Shown here piece after piece: positions 22,851 to 33,132 of a stretch of DNA of 64,000 nucleotides; position 1 is the first letter of the stretch; every line of letters begins with the position of its first letter. The notes beneath the pieces were generated by a model. That model was given only the letters and a program-made list of their open reading frames with translations. It had not been told where the DNA came from and ran no database searches. Source of the stretch: Vreelandella olivaria (GTDB taxonomy: Bacteria > Pseudomonadota > Gammaproteobacteria > Pseudomonadales > Halomonadaceae); contig AP019416.1 of the NCBI GenBank assembly GCA_004295565.1, positions 1,922,001-1,986,000 of the forward strand, given 5' to 3'. The translations under genes were made by a program, and so were the position numbers.

Positions 22851-25125
22851 ATGGTGAAAGTGCGTGAAGACCAGCCGCTAACCGCAAGCGGAAAGGTGGA
22901 CATACAACAATGGTTAACGCGCCTTCAGGAGGATGTGCGTGTACGTGAACCTGAGCGTTTAGTCGAGGCCTGTGAGCTCGCTGAGCAGTTAGAGCTTGAG
23001 GCACCGCGTACCCATCGTGTATGGCTGTCGCCAGGCTCTAGCTTTCGCATGGGTCTGGAAATGGCCGATATTCTTGGTGAATTAAAACTAGATCAGGCGA
23101 CACTTGAGGCCGCCGTTCTCTACCGCGCGGTGCGGGAAGGGTTGCTCAGCCTCGAGTCGGTAGCAAAGCGCTTTGGTGAAGAAGTGGCCAGCCTGATTGA
23201 TGGCGTGCTGCAAATGGCCGCGATCAGCTACCCATTGGCGCCTGACCATGGCATGGGTCAGCACAATCAGCAGGAGAACCTGCGCAAGATGCTGGTCAAT
23301 ATGGTCAGTGATGTACGCGTGGCGCTGATCAAAATTGCCGAACGTACCTGTGCGCTGCGCCAAGTAAAAGATGCGCCATTGGAGAAATGCTTACAGGTTG
23401 CCCGGGAAGTCGCCGATATTTACGCGCCGTTGGCCCACCGCCTCGGCGTTGGACAACTTAAGTGGGAACTGGAAGACCTCTCGTTTCGTTACCTGCATGA
23501 AGATGACTATAAGGCGATTGCCAAGCTGTTGGCGGAGAAGCGTCTTGACCGTGACCGCTATATTAACGATGTGGTCGAAACCATCAAAGGCTTGATGGAA
23601 GCGCAGAACATCCACCGCTACGACGTGGATGGTCGGGCCAAACATATCTACTCGATCTGGCGCAAAATGAAGCGCAAACGGATCGATTTTTCGCAAGTTC
23701 ATGACGTGCGTGCGGTGCGTATTCTGGTGCCGGAAGTGGCGGACTGCTACACCGTGCTGGGGATTATTCACTCGCGTTGGCACCACGTGCCCAACGAGTT
23801 TGACGACTACATCGCCAACCCCAAAAGAACGGCTATCAGTCGCTGCACACCGCCGTGATGGGGCCAGAGAACAAGGTGCTTGAAATTCAGATTCGTACCT
23901 TCGCCATGCACGACGAGGCGGAGCTGGGCGTTTGCGCCCACTGGCGCTACAAAGGGCACGATACCAACGCCAAAAGCCGGAGTTACGAAGAGAAAATTGC
24001 TTGGCTGCGTCAGGTACTGGAGTGGCAGGACGAAGTGGGTGGCTTTGGCGATCTGCGCGAAGGGCTCTCCAGCGATGTAGCGCCTGACCGTATCTATGTC
24101 TTTACCCCTGACGGCCACGTCATCGACTTGCCAAGGATTGCTACACCGATCGATTTCGCCTACCGGGTGCATACCGAAATTGGCCACCGCTGCCGGGGTG
24201 CCAAGATTAACGGGCGTATCGTGCCGCTCACCTATAAGTTAAAAACCGGTCAGCAGATCGAAATTCTTACCGCTACCAAGGGGGGCCAAGCCGCGACTGG
24301 TTAAACCCCAGCCTGGGCTATGTGCGCACTTCCCGGGCGCGGGCCAAAATTCAGGCGTGGTTTAAACACCAGGCGCGGGATCAAAACCTGGACGAGGGGC
24401 GCGTGCTGTTTGACCGTGAAATGCGCCGCCTGGATGTCGAAGGTCTCGATCTGCCCAAGCTGGCCAAGGCGGTCAACTACCAAAACGCCGAGGATATGTA
24501 CGCCGCTATCGGCGCCGGCGACCTGCGTATCGGTCAGGTGCTGCACCAGGCCCAGCAGCTATTTGGTGAAACCGATGACCAGGAGCAGCTCGACCGCCTG
24601 CTGGCCAAACCAAAGCGTCAATCCAGCAAAGCCACCAAGAGCGATATCACGGTGCTCGGTGTTGGCAACCTTAAAACCAGTATGGCCAACTGCTGCCGCC
24701 CGGTGCCTGGCGAACCGATTATCGGCTTTATTACCCAGGGGCGTGGTGTCACCGTGCACCGCCAGGACTGCAGCAATATTCTGCAATTGCGCCTGGACGA
24801 ACCCCAGCGCATTATCGAAGTGGAGTGGGGCGAGCGCGCCCAAACCCGCTATCCGGTGACCATCGAGATTCAGGCCTGGGATCGTTCCGGGCTGCTGCGC
24901 GATGTCACGGGCCTGCTGGGTAATGAAAAGGTCAACGTACTCGCCGTGAACACGCTCACCGACACCGACGAAGGCATTGCCCGGCTGCGCATTACCCTGG
25001 AAGTCGATGGCCTTGAAGCGCTGGGGCGGTTGTTTTCACGTATTCAGCAGTTGCCCAACGTGACCGAAGTGCGTCGTTTGCGCAACGCCGACCCGGATCA
25101 ACAAGTTCGCAAGGGGGGAGCATAA
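22851..25125 (+). CDS. relA: GTP pyrophosphokinase RelA (two frameshifts)
   Basis: RelA makes (p)ppGpp on ribosomes that carry uncharged tRNA. I chose ATG at 22851 (MVKVREDQPLTASG), like P. aeruginosa RelA; a GTG at 22842 is also open. Domain order is the inactive HD-like domain, the synthetase domain (DGRAKHIYSIWRKMKRK, NEFDDYIANPK, AELGVCAHWRYKG), TGS (IYVFTPDGHVIDLP), the CC/ZFD cysteines (NCCRPVPGE, HRQDC) and ACT. One A is missing near 23824 and one G near 24285. Restored length is 758 residues. Its TAA overlaps the mazG start. Confidence 0.95.
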
Positions 25126-25963
25126 TGCGTCACGGTATCGATGACCTGCTGACCTTGATGCAGGTGCTGCGTGACCACGAACAGGGCTGCCCTGGGATCT
25201 CCAGCAGGATTGGGACAGCATTGTGCCCCACACCCTGGAAGAAGCCTACGAGGTCGCTGATGCCATTGAGCGGCGCGCTTTTGACGAACTACCCGGCGAA
25301 CTGGGCGATCTGCTCTTTCAAGTGGTGTATTACGCTCAATTCGGCGCGGAAGAGCAGCGCTTCGACTTTGCCGATATCGTCGATACGCTGACCGCCAAAA
25401 TGCTGCGCCGCCATCCGCACGTGTTCCCGGAGGGCACCCTGGCTTCCCGGCGCCCGCCAGGCGTGAGCGCTGAAGAGGTGCAAACCCAGCAGGTCAACAG
25501 CCGCTGGGAGGCGCTTAAAGCCGATGAGCGTGCTGAAAGGGCCGTTGAGGCGCCCTCTGTGCTCGACGATGTGCCGCGCACGTTGCCGGCCCTTAGCCGC
25601 GCTGCCAAGCTGTCCAAGCGCGCAGCGCGGGTAGGCTTCGATTGGCCCGATGCCCGCGACGTGGTGGCTAAAATTCGTGAAGAGCTGGCGGAAGTAGAAG
25701 AGGCGCTTGCCGCCGGTGATCAACAGCACGCCCAGGAAGAAGTCGGCGACCTGCTGTTTGCAGTGACCAATCTTGCCCGCACGCTGAAGGCTGACCCGGA
25801 GCAGTGCCTGCGCGCGACCAATGCCAAGTTCGAGCGCCGTTTTCGTTTTGTCGAGCGCGAGCTGAGCGCCGCCCAGCGGCCATTAACGGAGGCTTCCCTA
25901 GACGAGATGGAAGCCCACTGGCAGGCGGCGAAAGCAGAAGAAAAACAATCTACCCATTCCTGA
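25125..25963 (+). CDS. mazG: Nucleoside triphosphate pyrophosphohydrolase MazG (one frameshift)
   Basis: MazG hydrolyses dNTPs/NTPs to monophosphates and in E. coli modulates ppGpp-related starvation responses. It has two MazG repeats, seen as EEAYEVADAIERR...ELGDLLFQVVYYAQ and EELAEVEEAL...EEVGDLLFAVTNLAR, each with the EExxE/ExxD metal motif. One C is missing near 25190 (CPWDLQQDWDS). Restored length is 279 residues. The start overlaps the relA stop by one base, so translation is probably coupled. Confidence 0.93.
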
Positions 25964-26001
25964 TTTAATAATGATGCGACCCCTGCAAGGAGGCCATGCC
26001 A

Positions 26002-28649
26002 ATGAGTCACGACCTACACGAATCCCTGCGTGATAACGTGCGTATTCTGGGCGACAGCCTGGGGCGCACCATTGCCGATGATTTGGGCCAGGCATTTGTC
26101 GATAAAATTGAAACCATTCGCGCCCACGCCAAGCGAGGGCGCCAGGGCGACTCGCTGCAGCAGCGCGAATTAATTGAGTACCTGCGTGAGCTGCCCGAGC
26201 GGGATCTACTGCCGGTCACCCGGGCGTTCAACCAGTTTTTAAACCTCGCCAACATTGCCGAGCAGCACTACCGGGCGCGCTTTCGTCGGGTTGAGGACTA
26301 CAAACCCGGTTCCCAGCCGGTGCTGGGGGAGCTGCTTGCGCGTGCCCAGCAGGCGGGCAACTCACCGCGTAAACTGGTCGAGACCCTCGCCAATATGCGC
26401 GTTGAACTGGTGCTTACCGCGCACCCCACAGAAGTTATCCGCCGCACCCTGATCCAAAAATATGACGCCATTGATGAGTGCCTAACCGCTATTGAGAGCT
26501 CTGATGACTACCCTGAGCGGGGTACCCGCGCTCAGGGCCGCCTGGAAGAACTGATTAGCCAGGCGTGGCACACCGATGAGATTCGCCACGAGCGGCCCAC
26601 CCCGGTGGATGAAGCCAAGTGGGGCTTTGCGGTGATTGAAAATTCGCTGTGGCAGGCGGTACCAGATTTTCATAGAGATTTGGATAACCTGCTGCTGGAT
26701 ACCGCCGGTGAACGCCTGCCCCTGGACGCCGCGCCGATACGTTACGCCTCCTGGATGGGCGGCGACCGCGATGGCAACCCCAACGTAACGGCTAAAGTGA
26801 CCCGCGAGGTGCTGCTGTTAGGTCGCTGGATGGCCGCCGATCTTTATCTTCGCGATCTCGAACAGCTTAAAACCGAGCTCTCCATGTGGAAGGCGAATAG
26901 TGCGCTCAAAGCCGAGGCGGGGGATGTGGCCGAGCCCTACCGCGAAGTGCTTAAACGCCTGCTCGCACGCATGGAGTCCACCCGGGATTGGGCCAAAGCA
27001 GAGTTGGAAGGGCACAATTATAACGGCGGGCCGATTATCGAAACCCGCGACCAGCTCTACTCACCGCTGCTCGCCTGCTACCGTTCGCTATGCGATGTGG
27101 GGCTGGACACCATTGCTAACGGCGCACTGTTGGATACCCTGCGCCGGGTAGCCGTTTTGGCGTCACCCTAACCAAGCTCGATCTGCGCCAAGAAGCCAGC
27201 CGCCATGCCCAGGTGATTGAAGAGCTGACTAGCGCCCTTGGCCTGGGCCATTACCAGGAGTGGGACGAAGCCAAACGTCAGCAATTCCTGCTTGAGGAAC
27301 TGACCTCACGACGCCCGCTGATTCCGCGCCGCTGGGAGTGCTCCGCCGAGTCCCGTGAAGTGCTGGATACCTTCAAAGTCATCGCCCAGGAGCACTCTGA
27401 AGCGCTGGGGACTTACATTATTTCCATGGCCGCTGAGCCTTCAGATGTGCTCACCGTAGCGCTGCTGATGAAAGAGGTAGGCGGACAGGTCACACTGCCG
27501 ATTGCGCCGCTGTTTGAAACCCTAAACGACCTGGATCACGCAGGCGAGGTGGTGGATCAACTGCTGGCGATACCGGGCTACCGTTCGCTGATCGATGACC
27601 GTCAAGAGGTCATGATTGGCTACTCGGACTCAGCAAAAGATGCCGGTCAGTTAGCCGCTGCCTGGGCCCAGTATCGCGCTCAGGAGTCGTTGGTGAATGT
27701 GTGCAATCGGCACGGTGTCGATTTGACCCTGTTCCACGGCCGTGGCGGCACCGTTGGCCGTGGCGGCGGCCCGGCCCATGCGGCGATACTCTCCCAGCCA
27801 CCCGGTTCGGTAAACGGCAGTCTGCGGGTGACCGAACAGGGCGAGATGATTCGCTTTAAATTTGGCCAGCCCGATATCGCCCTTCGCTCCATGGAGATCT
27901 ACGCCTGTGCGGTGCTGGAAGCTACGCTGCTGCCGCCACGCGCCCCGGAACCCCACTGGCGTGAGGAGATGGATCAACTCGCCAAGGTAGCGCATGCAGC
28001 TTACGTAGGTGTAGTGCGGGAAGATCCCGATTTCGTGCCCTATTTCCGTGCGGTCACACCAGAGGGCGCCTTGGGTAGGCTGCCGTTGGGCTCACGTCCC
28101 ACCAAGCGGCGCCAGGATGGCGGGGTGGAAACCCTGCGCGCCATTCCATGGATTTTCGCCTGGACGCAGATTCGCCTGATGCTGCCCGCGTGGCTGGGCA
28201 GCGGCGAAGCCTTCTCGCGGCGCTTGGAGCAGCCCGGCGGGCGTGATGTGCTGCAAGAGATGCGCAATGAGTGGCCCTTCTTCGGCACCTACCTGGACAT
28301 GCTGGAGATGCTGCTGGCCAAAGCCGATGTGGCGATTGCCGCTTACTACGAGCACCGCTTGGTCGACGAACCCTCGCTGAAGGCGCTGGGTAAACAGCTG
28401 CGTGAACGCTTTGGGCGTTTGGAAGAGGCTGTGCTGGATATCTTGCAGCAGGAGAAACTGCTGGAGAATACGCCGCTGATTCGCCAGGCCATCGATGTAC
28501 GCAACCCCTATATTGATCCGCTCCACGGCCTGCAGGCGGAGCTGCTGCAGCGGAACCGCGACGCCGATGGGGCCATTAGCGCCGATCTTTCCCGTGCACT
28601 GATGGTCACCATGGCGGGGATAGCGGCGGGTCTACGTAACACGGGCTAA
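26002..28649 (+). CDS. ppc: Phosphoenolpyruvate carboxylase (one frameshift)
   Basis: Ppc carboxylates PEP to oxaloacetate to refill the TCA cycle. AAGGAGG (25987-25993) is 8 bases before ATG 26002 and only 2 before ATG 25996, so 26002 is preferred. The catalytic His is in [11 protein letters not shown]. Other signatures are [40 protein letters not shown] and the conserved C-terminal RNTG. One T is missing near 27156. Restored length is 882 residues. Confidence 0.96.
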
Positions 28650-28655
28650 GCAATA

Positions 28656-28680
28656 CCGATTAGGCAACATCGGCATTTTT
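28656..28680 (+). terminator. Weak terminator after ppc
   Basis: CCGAT (28656-28660) pairs with ATCGG (28669-28673) over an 8-base loop and is followed by a T5 tract. The stem is short, so this is only a possible terminator. Confidence 0.35.
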
Positions 28681-28705
28681 AAACTTCATTAAGCAGGAGG
28701 CGTCA

Positions 28706-29272
28706 ATGTCCTTAGAGGCTCAAGCGGTACTCGATTTCTGGTTTGAGGCGTTGACCCCTGCTCAATGGTTTAAAAAAGATCCTGAGATGGATCGGATGAT
28801 CCTGCAGCGGTTTGGCGCACTGCATACGCAGGCTTCACAGTGCGAGTGTTACCCATGGCGGAAAACGGCCGAAGGGCGACTGGCAGAGGTCATTGTGCTG
28901 GATCAGTTCTCGCGCAATATTTACCGCGATGATGCCCGCGCCTTTGCCACGGATGCTTTAGCGCTGGCGCTGGCCCAAGAGGCCGTCGCTGCTGGGGCAG
29001 ACGCAGAACTAACCAGCGAACAGCGTGCGTTTCTGTATATGCCCTATATGCATAGCGAATCCGTGGCCATTCATGAGCTGGCGATGCAGCTGTTTGACCA
29101 GCCGGGGTTAGAGAATAACTATGATTTTGAAGTGCGCCACAAGGCGATTATTGATCGCTTTGGGCGTTACCCGCACCGCAACGCCTTGTTGGGGCGGGCC
29201 TCTACCGATGAGGAGTTGGCCTTCTTAAAGGAGCCCGGCTCCTCTTTTAACTGTTTGCTTATCCTCTTTTAG
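28706..29272 (+). CDS. DUF924 family protein
   Basis: This is a conserved bacterial DUF924 protein of unknown role, TPR-like and all-helical. It begins [16 protein letters not shown], with the family motif [19 protein letters not shown] and [14 protein letters not shown]. The raw frame ends in an unusual NCLLILF tail. Adding one T in the T-run near 29246 would end it in the family-typical PGSSF with a stop at 29248-29250. AGGAGG precedes the ATG. The rluF gene follows after 14 bases. Confidence 0.85.
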   Translation: MSLEAQAVLDFWFEALTPAQWFKKDPEMDRMILQRFGALHTQASQCECYPWRKTAEGRLAEVIVLDQFSRNIYRDDARAFATDALALALAQEAVAAGADAELTSEQRAFLYMPYMHSESVAIHELAMQLFDQPGLENNYDFEVRHKAIIDRFGRYPHRNALLGRASTDEELAFLKEPGSSFNCLLILF

Positions 29273-29286
29273 CCACGTGGCGTTTT

Positions 29287-30333
29287 ATGTCGTTTCGAAA
29301 ATCTACCCGTATCAATAAATATATTAGCGAGAGCGGGATGTGCTCTCGCCGTGAAGCCGACCGCTTTGTGGAGCAGGGCAACGTGTGGATAAACGGTCGC
29401 CGTGCCACCACCGGTGATCAAGTGGTCGCGGGTGACTTGGTTAAAGTAAACGGTCAGGAGATCGAGCCTCAGGAGGAGGAGGATCTGGTGCTGATCGCGC
29501 TGAACAAACCGGTGGGCATTGTCAGTACCACCGAGTCCAGCGAAAAGGACAATATCGTTGAGTTTGTGAAGCATGGCGTGCGTATTTTCCCCATTGGGCG
29601 GCTCGATAAAGACTCCCAGGGGCTGATTTTTTAACCAATAACGGCGATCTGGTTAATAAGATTCTGCGTGCCAATAACAACCACGAAAAAGAGTACCAGG
29701 TGACGGTGAACAAGCCGATCACCGACGAGTTTATCGACGGCATGCAGCGCGGCGTGCCGATTCTTGGCAAGGTGACCAAGCGCTGCAAGGTACAAAAGTG
29801 TCCACCTTTGTGTTCACTATTACCTTGGTGCAGGGGCTCAATCGGCAAATTCGCCGTATGTGTGAATACTTCGGCTATGAGGTTACCCAACTGATCCGCA
29901 CGCGGATTATGAATGTGTCGCTTAAAGGCTTGGCACTGGGCGACTGGCGCGACCTTACGCCTAAAGAGATCGATACCATTATCGCCCTGACCGAACGCTC
30001 AGAGGCGGCACCCGAGAAAAAAAGTAAAGCGAAGCCAGAAAGACCCAACTACAGCTCAGGCGCAGGAAAGGCAAAACCGCCCGCCGCGAAAGGGCGGCCG
30101 GCCAAAGTCGGTGCGAAGGCAACTGGTGCCAAAGCCGCCGGGGCTAAACCGCTTCCCAAAGGTAAAAAAGCCGCCAGCGGAAAAGGCAGTGCGCCAGGTA
30201 AGCCGCACCCCAAGGGCGGTAAAGCCCCGGCAAGCCCGGTGTTAAAAGCAAGCTTGGCGCTAAAGGTAAGCCCGTGGGTAAAGGCCGCGGTAAGCCAGCG
30301 GTGGGCGGCAAACCTTCTCAGCGACGCAAATAG
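29287..30333 (+). CDS. rluF: 23S rRNA pseudouridine-2604 synthase RluF with Lys/Gly/Pro-rich tail (three frameshifts)
   Basis: RluF isomerises uridine 2604 (and to a lesser extent 2605) of 23S rRNA. An S4 domain ([19 protein letters not shown]) precedes the synthase domain with the catalytic Asp in [11 protein letters not shown], then [20 protein letters not shown]. Single bases are missing near 29631 (T), 29800 (A) and 30231 (G). After correction the protein is 349 residues and ends in SQRRK. The last 100 or so residues are a low-complexity Lys/Gly/Pro/Ala tail absent from E. coli RluF, probably an RNA-binding extension. Confidence 0.9.
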
Positions 30334-30359
30334 CGCCTAACCCTTCAAGAGTCTCCACT

Positions 30360-30633
30360 GTGATTCCTATCGTCGCTTTTACGCTCTGATTAGCGTTATC
30401 GCTTATATCACTTACGCTATCGACAAAAGGCGGCTATTAACAACCGCCGTCGGGTGAGTGAAAAGTCGCTACATCTGCTTGGAATAGTGGGTGGCTGGCC
30501 GGGTGCGTTACTGGCCCAACAGCGGCTGCGGCATAAAACTCAGAAAACCGCTTTTCAAGTGACGTTCTGGCTAACGGTTGTCGTAAATCTGGTCTGTGTA
30601 GGGTGGCTAACGGTTTCATTGAACCTCATTTAG
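30360..30633 (+). CDS. DUF1294 small membrane protein (two frameshifts)
   Basis: This is a short inner-membrane protein of the DUF1294 family, function unknown. From GTG at 30360, restoring one T near 30378 and one G near 30430 gives 91 residues. These include TYAIDKRAAIN, RRRVSEKSLHLLGIVGGWPG and LRHKTQKTAFQ, which are the family signatures, between hydrophobic helices. In some proteins this domain is fused to a cold-shock domain; here it is alone. The raw sequence does not show an open frame of this length, so it would be missed by automated calling. Confidence 0.7.
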
Positions 30634-30651
30634 CCACCCGTTTAGCCACCC
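30601..30651. terminator. Hairpin between the DUF1294 gene and trpG
   Basis: GGGTGGCTAA (30601-30610) and TTAGCCACCC (30630-30639) form a perfect 10-bp inverted repeat over the DUF1294 stop codon. A second copy of TTTAGCCACCC follows at 30641-30651. It lies between convergent genes and may stop transcription from both sides, but there is no T-tract. Confidence 0.4.
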
Positions 30652-30663
30652 TATGCTGGGTGC

Positions 30664-31344
30664 CTACGCTCTGGTGTGATTGCCGGGCGCGAAAAGAAAA
30701 TTAGCGATCAGCTCTTTGCCGCCTTCGGTGGCAAACGATTCCGGGTGAAACTGGATGCCGTGAATCGGGTACTCCCGATGTTTAACGCCCATCAGTTCGA
30801 ATTCGCCCAGTGCCTGCCAGCGGCTGCGCTGCTCGAAATTGTCAGCTTCCAGAGCTCCTACGGTGGCGGTTACTTCCAGGCACTCGGGCAGGGTGGTCGC
30901 ATCGGCAATTAGCGAGTGGTAGCGCATTACCTCAAGCTGGTCGGGCACGCCGTTAAACACCGAGGCGTTATTGTGGTTGATCGGGCTGATCTTGCCATGC
31001 ATCGGCAGCGGTGCCTTCACTACCTTGCCGCCAAACACGTGCACAATACCCTGCATGCCCAGGCAAACCCCCAGCAGCGGCGTGGTTTTGCCCAGTTTCT
31101 CAATTACTTCAGCACACACACCAAAGTAGCGCGGGTCATCCGGCGAGCCGGGGCCGGGGGAGATGATAATACGATCCGGGGCCATGGCTTCGATGGCGTT
31201 AAAATCGATCTGATTATTACGCTTAACGAGTATTTCAAAGCTGGCCAGCCCGCCGCGATTCTTCTCCGTGGTTAGAATCTCACCGATGAACTGGTAGAGG
31301 TTATAGGTAAAGGAGTCATAGTTGTCGATGATCAGCACCTTCAT
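30664..31344 (-). CDS. trpG: Anthranilate synthase component II (glutamine amidotransferase)
   Basis: This subunit supplies ammonia from glutamine to the chorismate-binding subunit. The intact 226-residue frame shows MKVLIIDNYDSFTYNLYQF, ISPGPGSPDDP, the nucleophile Cys in LLGVCLGMQG and the catalytic His/Glu in IQFHPESFATEGG. It carries a longer insert after the first helix (TTEKNRGGLASFEILVKRN) than E. coli TrpG. Its ATG overlaps the stop of trpE (ATGA). The same family serves para-aminobenzoate synthesis, but the trpR operator upstream argues for tryptophan. Confidence 0.88.
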   Translation of the reverse strand: MKVLIIDNYDSFTYNLYQFIGEILTTEKNRGGLASFEILVKRNNQIDFNAIEAMAPDRIIISPGPGSPDDPRYFGVCAEVIEKLGKTTPLLGVCLGMQGIVHVFGGKVVKAPLPMHGKISPINHNNASVFNGVPDQLEVMRYHSLIADATTLPECLEVTATVGALEADNFEQRSRWQALGEFELMGVKHREYPIHGIQFHPESFATEGGKELIANFLFAPGNHTRA

Positions 31345-32761
31345 GCGGGGCTCTCCGTTTCCGTGCTCATAAAGGGGGTCAAGGCCTTGCGAGTACCGGC
31401 AAATTTGCGGCGAATCTCTTCGTACTCATCTTCGGCGTTACTGTCATACACGTTGCCGCCGCAGGTCTGCACGTAGGCGCGCTCACCGTTGACGAATACC
31501 GTACGAATGGGAATGGCAAAGGTGCAGTCGCCGTTAAAGAGAACTGGCCCACCGCGCCGCCGTAAGGGCCGCGCCCGTCGGTTTCCAGGTCGTCGATAAT
31601 CTTCATCGCTTCGATCTTGGGCGCGCCGGTAAGGGTGCCCGCCGGGAAGTTGCTGGCCAGGGCGGTAAACATATCTTCGCCTTCGGCGATAATGCCGACG
31701 ATCTCGCTGGAGATATGCTGCACGTGACTAAAGCGTTTGATATCCATCAGGCTGCGCACTTTCACCGTACCAAACTGCGCTACCCGGCCAATATCGTTGC
31801 GGTGCAGATCCACAATCATATTGTGCTCGGCGATCTCTTTAGGGTCGTTGAGCAGCGCTCGGGCGAGCTGGGTATCCTCCTGGGGCGTTTGGCCGCGCAG
31901 GGTGGTACCTGCTAGCGGAAAAGTTTCCATCTCCCCTTGGCGCAGCCGGAATAGAAGCTCGGGGCTGGCGCCAATCAGCTTCTGTTCACCAAATTTGACG
32001 TAGTACATCTGCGGCGAGGGGTTAATGGTGCGTAGCTGCTCGTAAAGCGCCAGGGTATCGCCTTTAATGCTAAAACGCTTTTTAAAGCCGACTTCACACT
32101 GGAACACCTTACCGTCGATAATATCCTGCTTCACCTTGGCCACCGCCTCGGCGTGCTCTGCCTGGCTCATGGTGTCGCCCAGCGCGGTGATCTGCAGCGG
32201 GCCTGCTGGCTCATCGTCTGCATTGATCAGCGTCTGCAAAAAGTCGTAGCGGCTGTTGTCATAATAGAAGTAGGTGACTTCCCCGGTCATCTTGTCGAGG
32301 ATCAGGCCATCTTTGTAGAGCCCAAAGCGGAAGGTGTCGAAATCATCGCTGGCTTTTAACGCAAGCGATGGCTCGAAGTACTGCATGGCGTCATAGCCAA
32401 GATAGCCGCTTAGCCCGCCAGCGTACTTGCGGGAAATAATATCCTGCGGGATCAGACTGCGCAGCAGCTCGTAAGGGTTGTCGCTTGAGTAGTGGTTGGC
32501 GTTGCCGTCACGCTCTTGGATGGTCAGCGTGTTGCCGTTGGCGTAAAGCGTGTACTCGGGATCAAAGCCAATGATCGAGTGGCGCGCCATATGGCTATCT
32601 TCGCCCAGGGACTCCAGCATGTAGCAGGTATCGAAGCGCCGCTCGATTTTCTGGAACAGGGCAAAGAAGTTGCAGTCCGCCGCCAAGGTCACATAGTGAG
32701 GTTTGCGTGGCAGCGTAAAAGGCTGCGGGCCTGATGAGGCGTGCGTGTCAGCAGTGGTCAT
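31341..32761 (-). CDS. trpE: Anthranilate synthase component I (one frameshift)
   Basis: This chorismate-binding enzyme makes anthranilate, the first committed step of tryptophan synthesis. ATG at 32761 gives MTTADTHASSGPQPF. The chorismate-binding domain has FPLAGTTLRGQ, IAEHNMIVDLHRNDIGRV and SNFPAGTLTGAPKIEAM, with GPYGGAVGQF near the end. One T is missing near 31545, so the last 70 residues (ending TETESPA) are in another frame. Restored length is 473 residues. It sits between trpR and trpG in one operon. Confidence 0.87.
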
Positions 32762-32763
32762 GA

Positions 32764-33036
32764 TCAATCAGTCCGTGAAGAAGAGCTTGAAGAGGGTAAC
32801 GTGGTAAGCGCGCGGGAGCCCCGTGACACCGTGGCGATACCCACGCCCAGGGTTTCGGCAATTTTGCGGTGGGGCACGCCTTCACGCAGCAGCTTAAAAA
32901 TTTGTAGGCGTTTACTGATTTCTTGATACTCTGCAGGCGTTAGCAGGCTCGCCAGGGCTGCGTCCATTGCTTCAGGTGAATCAATAGCGAGCAAATGGCG
33001 AATGAGCTCAGCCTGGTAGTGTTCGTCTGTTGTCAT
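32764..33036 (-). CDS. trpR: Trp repressor family regulator TrpR
   Basis: This is a helix-turn-helix repressor that binds tryptophan. It starts MTTDEHYQAELIRHLLAID. The core is LLTPAEYQEISKRLQIFKLLREG, and the DNA-reading helices are VPHRKIAETLGVGIATVSRGSRAL, all as in enteric TrpR. The protein is 90 residues and ends in a Ser-rich tail (SSSSSSRTD). It is the first gene of trpR-trpE-trpG, so it should autoregulate. In E. coli trpR is unlinked to trpE, so this linkage is worth noting. Confidence 0.88.
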   Translation of the reverse strand: MTTDEHYQAELIRHLLAIDSPEAMDAALASLLTPAEYQEISKRLQIFKLLREGVPHRKIAETLGVGIATVSRGSRALTTLPSSSSSSRTD

Positions 33037-33060
33037 ATGTGCCACCAGGTAACCTGTAAT

Positions 33061-33078
33061 GTACTAGCGTACTAGTAC
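33061..33078. promoter_or_regulatory. TrpR operator upstream of trpR-trpE-trpG
   Basis: The 18-mer GTACTAG-CGTA-CTAGTAC has perfect 7-bp arms. It matches the enteric trp operator (GTACTAG-TTAA-CTAGTAC) at every arm base and in spacing, differing only in the centre. It lies 25-42 bases before the trpR start and also within the promoter region of the divergent antiporter gene. Confidence 0.8.
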
Positions 33079-33132
33079 GCTACCTGATTGCTCAGGGAAG
33101 TCAAGCAGAGCGTTCAATTTTGAGGAGTCACG

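Noticed and set aside
31341-32761. Para-aminobenzoate synthase (pabB/pabA) for the trpE/trpG pair
   Set aside because: Not excluded by sequence alone, but linkage to trpR and a Trp operator favours anthranilate synthase.
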